Translations under genes and position numbers: made by a program | Shown: one piece after another, positions 26,639 to 35,689 of the stretch | Layout of the letters: each line of letters opens with the position of its first letter | Position numbering within the stretch: position 1 is the first letter of the stretch | The notes under the pieces: model-generated | What the model saw: the letters and a program-made list of their open reading frames with translations, nothing else | Databases searched by the model: none | What the model was told of the DNA's origin: nothing | Source: a bacterium | GTDB taxonomy: Bacteria > Bdellovibrionota_C > UBA2361 > SZUA-149 > JAEUWB01 | NCBI GenBank assembly: GCA_016786595.1 | Contig: JAEUWB010000053.1 | Coordinates: 62,001-126,000 of the forward strand | Length of the DNA stretch: 64,000 nucleotides | Reading direction: 5' to 3'

Positions 26639-27868
26639 CTAAAGTGTCTCGCGTGGGCTCAAAGTAGCTGTATGAAATGGTTTAAATGGGTATTCCTCTA
26701 GTGCTTTATGAATGCTTGCTTTATTCACTGCAGCTAGTCTTTGAATTTCTTCTCCGACGGTGCGATACGCGGCGCGGTAAAGCCATTCATTGCCCACGGC
26801 AAAAAGCCGGCGCATTGCGCTTTCAGACGAGAGCACCATACGCGTGCGCACCTTTGTCTTGGCACGTTCAAGCTCGGCATCAGAGAAATTCACGGCCTGA
26901 CTAATGATTTTACGGGCAATCGATTCAACTTCAGCGATGCGATCTGGTTCAGCACTTGCATAGGCCATAAAAAACCCTGTGCCGTCCATTTCATTAATAT
27001 CAAAGGAAGCACTTTCGGCGAGGCCCTTATCGACTAATTGCCAATAGAATTGCGAGCCTGAATGGTCGCCAAGAATTGTCGCCAAAACGTTTAGATCGTA
27101 ACGGAATTCAGCGTTGGCACTTGGCCCTGGACCGAGCATGCAGATATGGGCCAGTTGCTGATCTTTACGCACAATCTGATTACGTGATTCAGTGGGACGA
27201 TGCTGAGGAGTGCTCCGTGCGGTTTTCTCTCCGACCCAATGTCCGCAGAGTTTTGCGGCAAGTGTGGTCAGCTCCTCCCAGTTAAAATTCCCAGAAGCTG
27301 TGAGCACGATATTTTTTGGCGAATAGCGGCGGTTAAAATACTCACGCATTTTCTCAACAGGTAGAGCACTGATACTCTCGTGGCTGCCGAGCACAGAATT
27401 TCCGGCCGGATGATCGCTAAAATATCCGCGTAGTGCCGACTCAAAGAGCACATGCGTTGGGCGGTCCTGATATAGGGCAATTTCTTCGAGAATGACTTTC
27501 TTTTCTGTCGAGAATTCCCCACTGTCAAGCTTGGGGCGCAGCATGTCGGACAAGATATCAAGAAGCTCGGGTAAATACTCCGGCAAGACGGCAGCATAGT
27601 AAACTGTAGATTCTTCACTCGTATAGGCATTAGCTTGCGCGCCAATTCCACCGAATGCAAAATTGATATCAATTGCGCTACGTTTGTCAGTACCTTTAAA
27701 CATCATGTGTTCAAGGAAGTGCGAGACTCCTGCAATATCTGGGGTTTCGTCACGCGCACCAGTTTTAACGAAAAAACCAAGGCCCACACTTTGTGAGGAC
27801 ATTTTCTCTTCGCCGATGATCGTCAGGCCATTACTTAGCGTTGTTTGATGAAATTTTGCTGTTTCCAT
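26639..27868 (-). CDS. M16 family zinc metallopeptidase, catalytically intact subunit
   Basis: Pitrilysin/processing-peptidase-like enzyme of about 409 residues. The inverted zinc motif HFLEHMMFKGT is at about residues 50-60, with the downstream Glu in KKVILEEIALYQDRP; together these supply the HxxEH and third Glu ligands. The C-terminal half repeats the fold without the motif (KTKVRTRMVLSSESAMRRLF). No signal peptide is evident from ATG 27868, so a cytoplasmic or unusually exported location is open. It follows a second M16 gene by 27 bp; family pairs form heterodimers of active and inactive subunits. Substrate unknown. Confidence 0.92.
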   Translation of the reverse strand: METAKFHQTTLSNGLTIIGEEKMSSQSVGLGFFVKTGARDETPDIAGVSHFLEHMMFKGTDKRSAIDINFAFGGIGAQANAYTSEESTVYYAAVLPEYLPELLDILSDMLRPKLDSGEFSTEKKVILEEIALYQDRPTHVLFESALRGYFSDHPAGNSVLGSHESISALPVEKMREYFNRRYSPKNIVLTASGNFNWEELTTLAAKLCGHWVGEKTARSTPQHRPTESRNQIVRKDQQLAHICMLGPGPSANAEFRYDLNVLATILGDHSGSQFYWQLVDKGLAESASFDINEMDGTGFFMAYASAEPDRIAEVESIARKIISQAVNFSDAELERAKTKVRTRMVLSSESAMRRLFAVGNEWLYRAAYRTVGEEIQRLAAVNKASIHKALEEYPFKPFHTATLSPRETL

Positions 27869-27895
27869 GTTCTTGTTCACTTTAATTTGGCAGAT

Positions 27896-29170
27896 TTAGT
27901 TTGGTAGTGATAATTCAACGCTTCCCAGTGTGACTAAGGTAATTGGGCTAACCGGGTAGTGGCTAGCATAATTCATCACCATCTGCAGATTAACTTTATC
28001 GATTTCGCTAGCTACTTCAGTAACTGTTCTAAGTCGTCCAAGAATCCACCAATCGTGAGCTAGTTGCGAAGCACGCGCAGAGCTTAAATCTGATTGCATT
28101 ACGAGGCGCGATTTTAAGTCAGCCTTGGAGCGCTTCACTTCATCTTCAGTGATATTAGTACTCAAGCCGCGCATTTCTTTAAGCATTACGGCAAAAGTTT
28201 CTTCAGCATGCTTATTGGTAGTGCCGGCATAGGCAAAAATCCCGGCATGTTTTGAGGTCGAGCTATGGTTTGCAGAGACACGGTAAACTAGTCCGCGCTT
28301 TTCGCGAACTTCAATAAATAACCTACCATGCATACCACCCGAAAGAATGCCCACGCCTACACGTGCAGCGTAGTATTCAGGATCATTAGCCTTAACGCTC
28401 GGTGAAGCGAAAGCGATTTGCAGTTGATTGGTGTCTTTAGGTAGATGAAAAACCTGGGAGTTTGTTGCCAGGGCTGGTGCATTAATTACCTGCTTATCAC
28501 CAGTCCAAGCGGAAAATGCCTTTTCAATCGCAGCGCAAACTGCAGGGAAATCAAATTTACCGCTCACTCCGAGCACTGCACCATGAGGACTAAACATCTT
28601 TCGATGATGTGTTTTTAAAGCCTCTGAAGTAATTGCCTTAATTCCGGCTTCAGTTCCGCGCGAAAGACGTCCGTATGGAGCTGGATAAAATTTCTCGTTA
28701 AGTCGGACCATCACCTTACTTGATGGTTCGTCTTCGAGGCTGAGTAATTCTTGCAAAGCAAGGGCCTTGGCATTTTCTAACTCGGCTGAGTCAAAATGCG
28801 GCTCAAGAATCATTGTAGCCATTAGAGAAAAAAGCTTTGCTAAGTTCTCCGACAATAAGGCGCCAGAAAAGACAGCAAGTTCCATGCCCGAGGACTCGCT
28901 ATGTTCGATGCCGAGGTTTTCAAATTCGGCGCTAAGTTCTTGGCTATTCCACTGTCCGGCGCCACGACTAAACATGTCGACCATCATATTAGTGATCCCT
29001 GCATAGCCCTCGGGGTCGCAGGTGCTACCAATTGGCACAAGTAGAGTCGCGGCAGCGGATTCGGCGTGTGGGATTTCTTCGGCGACGATGGTCAGGCCAT
29101 TTTTTAGGGTGTGAGAATATTGTTTTCTTGAAATTAAATTCGCGTTAGACATGGTCATAATCATAAGCAT
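27896..29170 (-). CDS. M16 family peptidase-like protein, inactive subunit
   Basis: 424 residues with the same two-domain fold (LKNGLTIVAEEIPHAESAAATLLVPIG). At the place of HxxEH it reads TNMMVDMFSRGAG, lacking His and Glu. The C-terminal half keeps the processing-peptidase motif RLFIEVREKRGLVYRVSA (substrate-binding Arg/Tyr). It therefore likely partners with the downstream active subunit, as in mitochondrial processing peptidase and Sphingomonas M16 pairs. Several in-frame Met codons lie at the start (29170 to 29152); the site is uncertain. The start is 22 bp from the divergent zinc-ribbon gene. Confidence 0.88.
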   Translation of the reverse strand: MLMIMTMSNANLISRKQYSHTLKNGLTIVAEEIPHAESAAATLLVPIGSTCDPEGYAGITNMMVDMFSRGAGQWNSQELSAEFENLGIEHSESSGMELAVFSGALLSENLAKLFSLMATMILEPHFDSAELENAKALALQELLSLEDEPSSKVMVRLNEKFYPAPYGRLSRGTEAGIKAITSEALKTHHRKMFSPHGAVLGVSGKFDFPAVCAAIEKAFSAWTGDKQVINAPALATNSQVFHLPKDTNQLQIAFASPSVKANDPEYYAARVGVGILSGGMHGRLFIEVREKRGLVYRVSANHSSTSKHAGIFAYAGTTNKHAEETFAVMLKEMRGLSTNITEDEVKRSKADLKSRLVMQSDLSSARASQLAHDWWILGRLRTVTEVASEIDKVNLQMVMNYASHYPVSPITLVTLGSVELSLPN

Positions 29171-29192
29171 GGAGTGTTAAGATCCGCAAGAA

Positions 29193-29486
29193 ATGAGTCA
29201 AAGCGTTACTTGTTTTCACTGTTCAAAATCGTTTGAGATCCCGGATGGCACGGTTGCACGTGGCGAGGAGTGCCCGCATTGTCGTGCGGACGCACGGGTT
29301 TGTAGGAATTGTAGGCACTATGACCTGAAGGCATATAACGAGTGCCGTGAGCCGCAGGCCGAGCGCATTGTCGACAAAGAAAAAAGAAACATGTGCGATT
29401 TTTTTGTGATCGGTTTGCCGGGGAGCTCGACGGGCGCTGCCAAGGCAGATGCCTTAAAAGCGCTAGATGATTTGTTTAAGAAGTAG
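29193..29486 (+). CDS. Small zinc-ribbon protein
   Basis: 97 residues with four Cys pairs or singles: CFHCSKSF, CPHC, CRNCRHYD and CRE, plus a Cys before the Phe in MCDFF. The segment RNCRHYDLKAYNECREPQAE followed by DKEKRNMCDFF is, from memory, a conserved pattern in deltaproteobacterial hypothetical proteins. It probably binds two zinc ions. Function unknown. It is divergent from the M16 pair with only 22 bp between starts, so promoters overlap the coding starts. Confidence 0.75.
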   Translation: MSQSVTCFHCSKSFEIPDGTVARGEECPHCRADARVCRNCRHYDLKAYNECREPQAERIVDKEKRNMCDFFVIGLPGSSTGAAKADALKALDDLFKK

Positions 29487-29665
29487 CCTACGCAAAATTT
29501 ACAATTTCTGAAATTTCACCTATAAACGTCTCTCATTCTTGCTCTTTGAAATCGTAAAAAAGTAGAGATTTTGTTTTCTATCTCAGTTTAGTTGCAAAGC
29601 CACGCAATCAAGCTGAGGTAGAGAGCTGTTTATTGAAGGTTTTAGCGACGAGGAAAATTCAGCCT

Positions 29666-29731
29666 CTCGAGAATTTACCCCAGAGAATTTGCTTGTAGCT
29701 AGTGAACTAGCATCAGGCAAATTCTCGAGGG
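29666..29731 (+). promoter_or_regulatory. Leader with two mutually exclusive hairpins over a ribosome-binding site
   Basis: Two left arms compete for one right arm. Arm A, CTCGAGAATTT (29666-29676), pairs exactly with AAATTCTCGAG (29719-29729). Arm B, GAGAATTTGC (29683-29692), pairs exactly with GCAAATTCTC (29717-29726) and can extend through GCTAGT/ACTAGC. The likely Shine-Dalgarno GAGGG (29727-29731) starts 7 nt from the ATG spacer and is partly paired only in structure A. This would make A an OFF and B an ON state for the 29739 gene. Confidence 0.5.
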
Positions 29732-29738
29732 TAAGAAA

Positions 29739-30620
29739 ATGATCAAACCGTACGAACTAGAACCAAAACTTAGCATTCAACGACCAGGCGAAAGGCCGTT
29801 TCGTATCCTTGTGACAGAGGAAGGGCGACGACCTGGCGAGCTTATGGCCTGGGATTTTGTCAATCGCGCACTATATGAAGCAGAGCACTCCGGTGGTAAA
29901 AAACTCGTGATTGCCACACAAACTGGTGCCACTGCATTGCCTTTCCAGGAGGCTTTGGTTGAAGCAAATAATCATGGTCAATTTCTTTTCTCAACACTCG
30001 TTGGGATGGGAATTGTGATTGATGAGTTTGCTGGTGCTGGGCTTGACACGCCGTGGGGTTATCTGAATTGGCAGATGGAAAAACTCTACAAGCCTGTTGG
30101 CATGAACCCTACAAAGATTCTTTGCCCAGGACCAGATAACTTCCTCACGCTCGATCAGACCATTGAAAGACTTGGCGGCATTGACTTTGCTTTTGGTGGC
30201 ATTGGCCTTCCTGCAAGTGCACATTATGCTTTTCACGAAACTGGTGTGCCACTTAAAACTGGCTGTCACCTAGCAACGCTTCATGAGGCGACAAAAGCTG
30301 CCAATCAAGATTACATGCCCCCTGGCATGAAAGTCCCGGACTGCGGGTATACGCTTGGAGTTGCTACTGTCGTGAGCCATGCACGTCATATCTGCATTGC
30401 TGCCGAAGGCGAGTCGAAGATTGAATCTGTTGTGCGCGCTCTCACAGGGCCAATTGCAGCTGATTGTCCACAGAGTGGGCTTAGGATCGGCTCCCCGGAT
30501 ACGATTCCAGAACTTGTTCCCTGCGAAGGAGGGACTTTGACTTATGTCATTTGTCCTCAGATCTGGGCGGCACTGGAGGGTCCACTTCTACTTGGCCAAC
30601 TTGCTCAAGCTGCGCGTTAA
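29739..30620 (+). CDS. NagB/6-phosphogluconolactonase-fold protein with altered active site
   Basis: 293 residues of the glucosamine-6-phosphate deaminase type. LVIATQTGATALPFQEAL matches the phosphate-binding loop, VIDEFAG the MDEY motif (Asp72 of E. coli NagB), and GGIDFAFGGIG the core strand. AHYAFHE matches HIAFNE (His143, Glu148), and the Lys in EGESKIESVV matches Lys208. Where NagB has Asp141-Gly before the His, this protein has Ser-Ala after a two-residue insertion (GIGLPASAH). The reaction may therefore differ. C-terminal extension has CEGG and CPQIW segments. No sugar genes adjoin it. A switch-like leader precedes it and a terminator follows, so it is monocistronic. Confidence 0.75.
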   Translation: MIKPYELEPKLSIQRPGERPFRILVTEEGRRPGELMAWDFVNRALYEAEHSGGKKLVIATQTGATALPFQEALVEANNHGQFLFSTLVGMGIVIDEFAGAGLDTPWGYLNWQMEKLYKPVGMNPTKILCPGPDNFLTLDQTIERLGGIDFAFGGIGLPASAHYAFHETGVPLKTGCHLATLHEATKAANQDYMPPGMKVPDCGYTLGVATVVSHARHICIAAEGESKIESVVRALTGPIAADCPQSGLRIGSPDTIPELVPCEGGTLTYVICPQIWAALEGPLLLGQLAQAAR

Positions 30621-30636
30621 AGTCTGACGACGAAGG

Positions 30637-30692
30637 CTCGAGAGCGGTTTTAGATCTTTCCCAGGTTTAGAAAACAGCTCTCGAGTTTATTT
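30637..30692 (+). terminator. Rho-independent terminator after the NagB-like gene
   Basis: CTCGAGAGC (30637-30645) pairs with GCTCTCGAG (30677-30685), 9 bp with a 31-nt loop, followed by TTTATTT. It lies 17 bp after the stop. The long loop lowers certainty. Confidence 0.6.
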
Positions 30693-30762
30693 AAATTATT
30701 TAGGACCTAGTTAAGGATAAGTTGCCAAATCCTCTTATCGAAGCCAGTCGAGGGGAAGCAAC

Positions 30763-32454
30763 TCACGTTGCCACGCGCTTTTTTCTCAATGATTTCCGAT
30801 GTGAGGCATTTACAAAACGATGAGCTTCGTCGCGAATACGCCCAAGCATTAATAGCCCCGGGTCATTAACGGCGAGATTTAGTTCCACTTTAACACCTGG
30901 CACAAAAACTCGGTCCCGCACCCGATATCCACTTTGACTCGACTCATAATGACTTTTAAGCGCTCGCTCCTTAGCAAGGGCAATTATCGGAAAAGTCTTT
31001 GTACAAACCTGATCACGCGCCTCAAGTGCCTTTGCTAATTGCTCCCTTCCACCATCAATCACAAGCAAGTCCGGTAATGCATTCTCAGCAACCAAGCGCG
31101 AAAGATGCCGTCGCACTACTTCATAAATCGAATCAAAATCATTCGGCTTACCTTCCTGCGCTAATTTAAAGAGTCGATAGCGCGACTTCTCAGGAATTCC
31201 ATCCTTAAACGCAACCACGGCTCCAACAGTAGACTCGCCTTGAAAATGCGCAATATCGATACACTCAATCACCCGCGGCATGCCCTCCAATCCCAGCGCC
31301 TCTCGAATCAAATTCAAACTCTGGTCAATCGCACTCGCTCGATAAGCTCGTGCATTAAAATTCTCGCGAGCGTTTTCATCAGCAAGCAAAAGAAAATCAT
31401 GCTTCTTTCCACGTTGTGGATAACTAATCTTGACCGCCCCACCCTTGCGCTCAGAAATTATTTCTCTTAAAGCGCCGACTAACTCGATCTTAAATGGTAA
31501 TAATATCTCTTCAGGATAGCTATCCGCCTGCAAATAAAACTCCGTGAGCGCAGTTGATAAAATCTCATCATCTGGCACTTGCATATTAAAAAGCTCAAAC
31601 GATTTGACATCCTGAATCCGATTCGCACGCGTGCGCAAGTTTACAATTTCGGCCTGGTCTCCTTCGCGATATATCCCCCAGGCATCAATCTCGCCTGCTA
31701 AAAATCGATCAAGCGGTCGCTCCTTTTGATAAACCTTCAGAAGTTCGATGCGGTCACGCAGCGCTGCTGCTTCTTCATAGCGAAGTTCCTCGCTCAAAAA
31801 CTCCATTTGCAGTTCAAGTCGCTGCTGGATTTCCCGAGTTTGGCCTTGAAGAATCGCCTTAGCCTCAGCCAGCCACTCAGCATAATCAGCTTTCGCAACG
31901 GCTATGCAGCACGGCCCGGCACAGCGCTTAATCTGATATTCAAGACACGGCCGCACACGATTTTTCATCACCTTATCGGAGCAGGTCCGTAGCGGCACAA
32001 CACGCTTAATTAGTTCCAACAATGTTCTCACTTCACGCGCAAACGGAAATGGTCCGAGATATTCAGCCCCGTCACGCTCGACCTTGCGCACAAGCTCAAG
32101 GCGCGGCCACTCCTGACTATGATCAATCCGCACAAGCAAATGCGCCTTATCGTCCTTAAGCCTGATGTTGTAACGCGGCTGGTAGGTGCGGACTAGATCG
32201 GCCTCAAGCACCAGTGCTTGTCTTTCGTCATGCGTAACAATCGTCTCCAAAGAATCGACTAAGCCCATCAAGAACTGAATGTTATAACGGCCATCCCCAT
32301 GCACACCGTCTTTACTCGCGAAGTAGCTACGCACACGATGAAAAAGATTTTTAGCCTTACCAATGTAAAGAACCTTGCCGGCTTGATCGCGCATTAAATA
32401 CACGCCCGGCTTTTTCGGGATTTCCTGAAGACGAATTGAAGTGACTTTAGACAC
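30763..32454 (-). CDS. uvrC: Excinuclease UvrC, apparently lacking the C-terminal HhH domain
   Basis: Nucleotide excision repair nuclease that cuts both sides of a lesion with UvrAB. The GIY-YIG domain (KKPGVYLMRDQAGKVLYIGKA) is at residues about 13-33; the Cys cluster region, UVR motif (LSEELRYEEAAALRDRIELL) and RNase H-like domain (CIDIAHFQGESTVGAVVAF, LLVIDGGREQL) follow. The protein ends IRDEAHRFVNASHRKSLRKKRVAT at 563 residues, where most UvrC proteins go on for about 50 residues with an (HhH)2 DNA-binding domain. The GTG start overlaps the ligA 3' end by 8 bp. Confidence 0.93.
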   Translation of the reverse strand: MSKVTSIRLQEIPKKPGVYLMRDQAGKVLYIGKAKNLFHRVRSYFASKDGVHGDGRYNIQFLMGLVDSLETIVTHDERQALVLEADLVRTYQPRYNIRLKDDKAHLLVRIDHSQEWPRLELVRKVERDGAEYLGPFPFAREVRTLLELIKRVVPLRTCSDKVMKNRVRPCLEYQIKRCAGPCCIAVAKADYAEWLAEAKAILQGQTREIQQRLELQMEFLSEELRYEEAAALRDRIELLKVYQKERPLDRFLAGEIDAWGIYREGDQAEIVNLRTRANRIQDVKSFELFNMQVPDDEILSTALTEFYLQADSYPEEILLPFKIELVGALREIISERKGGAVKISYPQRGKKHDFLLLADENARENFNARAYRASAIDQSLNLIREALGLEGMPRVIECIDIAHFQGESTVGAVVAFKDGIPEKSRYRLFKLAQEGKPNDFDSIYEVVRRHLSRLVAENALPDLLVIDGGREQLAKALEARDQVCTKTFPIIALAKERALKSHYESSQSGYRVRDRVFVPGVKVELNLAVNDPGLLMLGRIRDEAHRFVNASHRKSLRKKRVAT

Positions 32455-34465
32455 GAGCTAAAAACTCACTCTCGTTAATGATTTTAATCCCAAGATTCTG
32501 GGCTTTTTCGAGCTTCGACCCCGCATCACTTCCTGCAACAACTAGCGTTACGGACTTAGAAATGCTATTAGCCACGCGCCCACCTTGTGCTTCGACAAGT
32601 TGCTTTGCCTGGTCGCGACTCAGTTTTTCCAGTCCACCAGTAAAAAGTACGACTTGCCCTACAAAATTCCCAGTTTGCGCGCGTTCTACTACTTCAATCA
32701 CAACGCCCCGGGCAAGTAATTCTTCAATCAGCTCAACTTCGTTCTGATCGTGAAAAAATTGGCGAATAGAAATGGCAATTTTTGGACCGACTTCTTCAAC
32801 GCTTAATAGCTCCTCCTCGCTTGCGTGCCTAAGCTTGTCTAAGTCTTGAAAGCGATCGGCTAATAATTCTGCAGTTCGCTCTCCTACAAAACGCAGTCCT
32901 AAAGCATAGATGAATCGTGACAAACTAATGTGCTTACGCGCTTCAATCGTATCAAGTAATTGCGTTACTGATTTTTCACCCATCCGCTCAAGTTCAAGTA
33001 AACGCCCACGGTCCAGCGTGAAAAGGTCGGGGATTTTCTGCACTAGTCCTGATTCTAATAGTTGCGTAACGAGTTTGTCGCCCAGCGATTCAATGTCAAA
33101 ACCTTTTTTTGAGACAAAGTGTCGAATCCGCTCTTCAATCCGCGCTGGGCAGTGCTGATTCGGGCAAAAAACTTGAATACCAGTCTCTGTGAGTTTCACT
33201 GCGGAATTGCATTCCGGGCAATGCGTCGGATATTCGAATTTTTTTTCCTTGCCACTACGCTTTTCTGGGTAGACTTGCACAACTGCAGGGATCACGTCAC
33301 CTTGACGGCGAACCAACACAGTGTCACCGATACGAATATCTTTTCTTTCGATTTCTTCACGGTTGTGTAGCGTTGCACGCTTGACTAAAACTCCACTTAG
33401 TCTCACCGGCTCTAGCTCTGCAACCGGTGTTAAAACTCCCGTGCGACCAACTTGAATCGTAATTTCGTTTAATTTAGTAACTGCTTCACGCGGAGCAAAT
33501 TTGACGGCCACAGCCCAACGTGGGCTACGACTACGAAAACCGTACTGCTCCTGGAGACTAAAGTCTGAAATTTTCACAACAAGTCCATCAATCTCGTAAG
33601 GTAATTCGTCGCGAATTTGTTCAGTAGTTTGATAAAAGTCGATGATTTTTTGCTTTGCTGTAGTCGCAAACCAGTTATCTTGCACATTAAATCCAAGGTC
33701 TTCTAGCAAACGTTGCGCATCAATTTGAGACTTAATCGGCAATGCTTCTGAACTAAGCACCTGATAAGCGAAAAACACAAGTTCACGCTGGCGGGTAACA
33801 CTTGCATCAAGTTGTCGCAAACTCCCGGCTGCTGCGTTTCGTGCATTGGCAAACTGCGGCTCATCAGCGGCGAGGCGTCGATTATTGAGCTCTACGAAAT
33901 TTTTCGTATCGATCATGACTTCACCACGCACTTCCAGCCGTGCAATCGGTGTTCGAATAGAGTGAGGAATATTTTTGATCTGGTAAGCGTTACGCGTTAC
34001 ATTTTCACCAATTTTCCCATCGCCACGCGTGGCGGCAAGTGTTAGCTTACCCTCTTCATAGACAAGCTCTAAGCTCAAACCATCAAACTTATATTCAACG
34101 GTGTATTCAAGGTCAGTGCGCCCAAGGTCCTTTTCAGAGCGCGCAAAAAAATCATTCAGCTCCTCAACTCCAAAGGCATTGGCAAGCGAAAGCATCGGCT
34201 CGCGATGTGGCGCGGGAGAAAAAGTCTTATCAATTACGCGATGACCAACCCTGAGAGTTGGCGAATCTGGGTCTGACAGACTGGGATATTCATGCTCGAG
34301 CGCTTCAAGTTCACGAAAAAGTTTATCGTATTCAGCGTCAGAAATCGCTGGGCGGTCTTCGAGATAATAGCGGCGATTTGCTTCCTCGATTAAAGCACGT
34401 AGCTCTTTTATCCGGTTAACTATTTCCGGCTTAATATTGAGTTTGTGCTTGTTCGCTACGGTCAT
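32447..34465 (-). CDS. ligA: NAD-dependent DNA ligase LigA
   Basis: Seals nicks using NAD+. From ATG 34465 it has 672 residues: Ia domain (IEEANRRYYLEDRPAISDAEYD), adenylation domain with YKFDGLSLEL (Lys about 126), an OB fold, four-Cys zinc finger (CPECNSAV, CPNQHC), HhH repeats (LERMGEKSVTQLL, VEEVGPKIAISI) and a C-terminal BRCT domain (VLFTGGLEKLSRDQAKQLVE). All family domains are present. A TTG start at 34486 would add seven residues; either way the 5' end overlaps the GT4 gene's 3' end. It is upstream of uvrC in the same direction. Confidence 0.97.
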   Translation of the reverse strand: MTVANKHKLNIKPEIVNRIKELRALIEEANRRYYLEDRPAISDAEYDKLFRELEALEHEYPSLSDPDSPTLRVGHRVIDKTFSPAPHREPMLSLANAFGVEELNDFFARSEKDLGRTDLEYTVEYKFDGLSLELVYEEGKLTLAATRGDGKIGENVTRNAYQIKNIPHSIRTPIARLEVRGEVMIDTKNFVELNNRRLAADEPQFANARNAAAGSLRQLDASVTRQRELVFFAYQVLSSEALPIKSQIDAQRLLEDLGFNVQDNWFATTAKQKIIDFYQTTEQIRDELPYEIDGLVVKISDFSLQEQYGFRSRSPRWAVAVKFAPREAVTKLNEITIQVGRTGVLTPVAELEPVRLSGVLVKRATLHNREEIERKDIRIGDTVLVRRQGDVIPAVVQVYPEKRSGKEKKFEYPTHCPECNSAVKLTETGIQVFCPNQHCPARIEERIRHFVSKKGFDIESLGDKLVTQLLESGLVQKIPDLFTLDRGRLLELERMGEKSVTQLLDTIEARKHISLSRFIYALGLRFVGERTAELLADRFQDLDKLRHASEEELLSVEEVGPKIAISIRQFFHDQNEVELIEELLARGVVIEVVERAQTGNFVGQVVLFTGGLEKLSRDQAKQLVEAQGGRVANSISKSVTLVVAGSDAGSKLEKAQNLGIKIINESEFLARV

Positions 34466-35684
34466 CTGATTTCTGGGAAAATCCAAATTTTTCTAGTGCC
34501 TGTGAAAAACGTTCAATCACAGCTTCCCAGGCATAGACTTGTTCTACATATTTTTTACCATTTTGCCCAAGACTCTCTTGGAGCAGCGGATCTGACTTAA
34601 GCTTAGAAACTACAGCAACAAATTCGCGACTATTTGCGAAATAGAGTCCACCATTGGAATTAACTACGTGCTCACGTGGCACAACTGAGTGAGCATGCAC
34701 TAGCACGGGCACTCCAGTTAGCCAGGCTTCCATCATCACAATTGAAAACGACTCATTGAGCGAAGGCTGACAGAGCGCAAGTGCTCCTGCCATTAAATCA
34801 AGTTTTTCCTGCTCACTTACAAACCCTAAGTCAATTACACCCCCTGGAAGGCTTGGTCGAAAATGAACTTCACCAGATCCAATTAAAATTAACTCGAGAT
34901 CACTGTCTCCAGTCGTGGTGCGATATGTTTCAAAGTACTCAATTAAAAGTGGCAGATTTTTCCCCTGCTCTTTTCTACCGGAGTAAAGTAAATAAGGCTT
35001 GTCCCGCAAAAGACTCGGAGTTTTTGCACTTGGGAAGTGTCTAGGCGTAAAGCCCATACCCACGACTGCGCTTTTATCAGTAAAATGCTCCAGCGCAAAC
35101 AAACTCTGCGCAAGCTCCATTTCTCCCTGAGCATTAAAAATTAAGCCGCGCACGGCTTTAAAAAGCGCGCGGAAAACCGTCTGGTAGGCGTAGTGTTCAT
35201 CATGTAGGCACGGAATCAAAATTGACTTTTCAGGATAAATAAATGGCCCCCAAAATGAAGTCGGGAAAAGATAAGGGGCAAATAAAATCAGATCGACGTC
35301 TTTTCCGGCATTACAAATATGGGCGTATAGATCTTGAGAATTAACACTATTTGTCAGCCATTCTAATTGATCATCAACGGCAAGAATCTTCCCGGACTGC
35401 ATTTCCAGTTCATGCTTGATAAAAAGCTCTAAATTTCTCTCTGAGACCGCGAAGCGCGTAACCTTAATTCCCTCTTCAATGCTTTGCCCTGCAGGCAAAT
35501 CATTAGCCCAGGTGCGGTGGTCAATCGCGCAAGTCGTCCAAACTTCAATCTCGCTGACAAGTTCAGGATGATTTTTTAAAGCCTGCAATAACTCATAGAC
35601 TAAAGTCTCAGCCCCGCCTCCAAGGGATTTTCCATAGCGCGGAAGCACTGCGACAAGTTTATGAATTAGTGGAGAGTGGGTCAT
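34431..35684 (-). CDS. Family 4 glycosyltransferase (GT-B)
   Basis: 417 residues with the GT-B two-domain layout. VAVLPRYGKSLGGGAETLVYELLQAL is the N-terminal Gly-rich acceptor loop. YLLYSGRKEQGKNLPLLIEYFE starts the C-terminal domain. ALCQPSLNESFSIVMMEAW holds the Glu-rich donor motif (E-x7-E). A cell-envelope or exopolysaccharide role is likely but the sugar is unknown. It is 5 bp after the upstream GT gene and overlaps ligA. Confidence 0.85.
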   Translation of the reverse strand: MTHSPLIHKLVAVLPRYGKSLGGGAETLVYELLQALKNHPELVSEIEVWTTCAIDHRTWANDLPAGQSIEEGIKVTRFAVSERNLELFIKHELEMQSGKILAVDDQLEWLTNSVNSQDLYAHICNAGKDVDLILFAPYLFPTSFWGPFIYPEKSILIPCLHDEHYAYQTVFRALFKAVRGLIFNAQGEMELAQSLFALEHFTDKSAVVGMGFTPRHFPSAKTPSLLRDKPYLLYSGRKEQGKNLPLLIEYFETYRTTTGDSDLELILIGSGEVHFRPSLPGGVIDLGFVSEQEKLDLMAGALALCQPSLNESFSIVMMEAWLTGVPVLVHAHSVVPREHVVNSNGGLYFANSREFVAVVSKLKSDPLLQESLGQNGKKYVEQVYAWEAVIERFSQALEKFGFSQKSDDRSEQAQTQY

Positions 35685-35689
35685 GTTCT

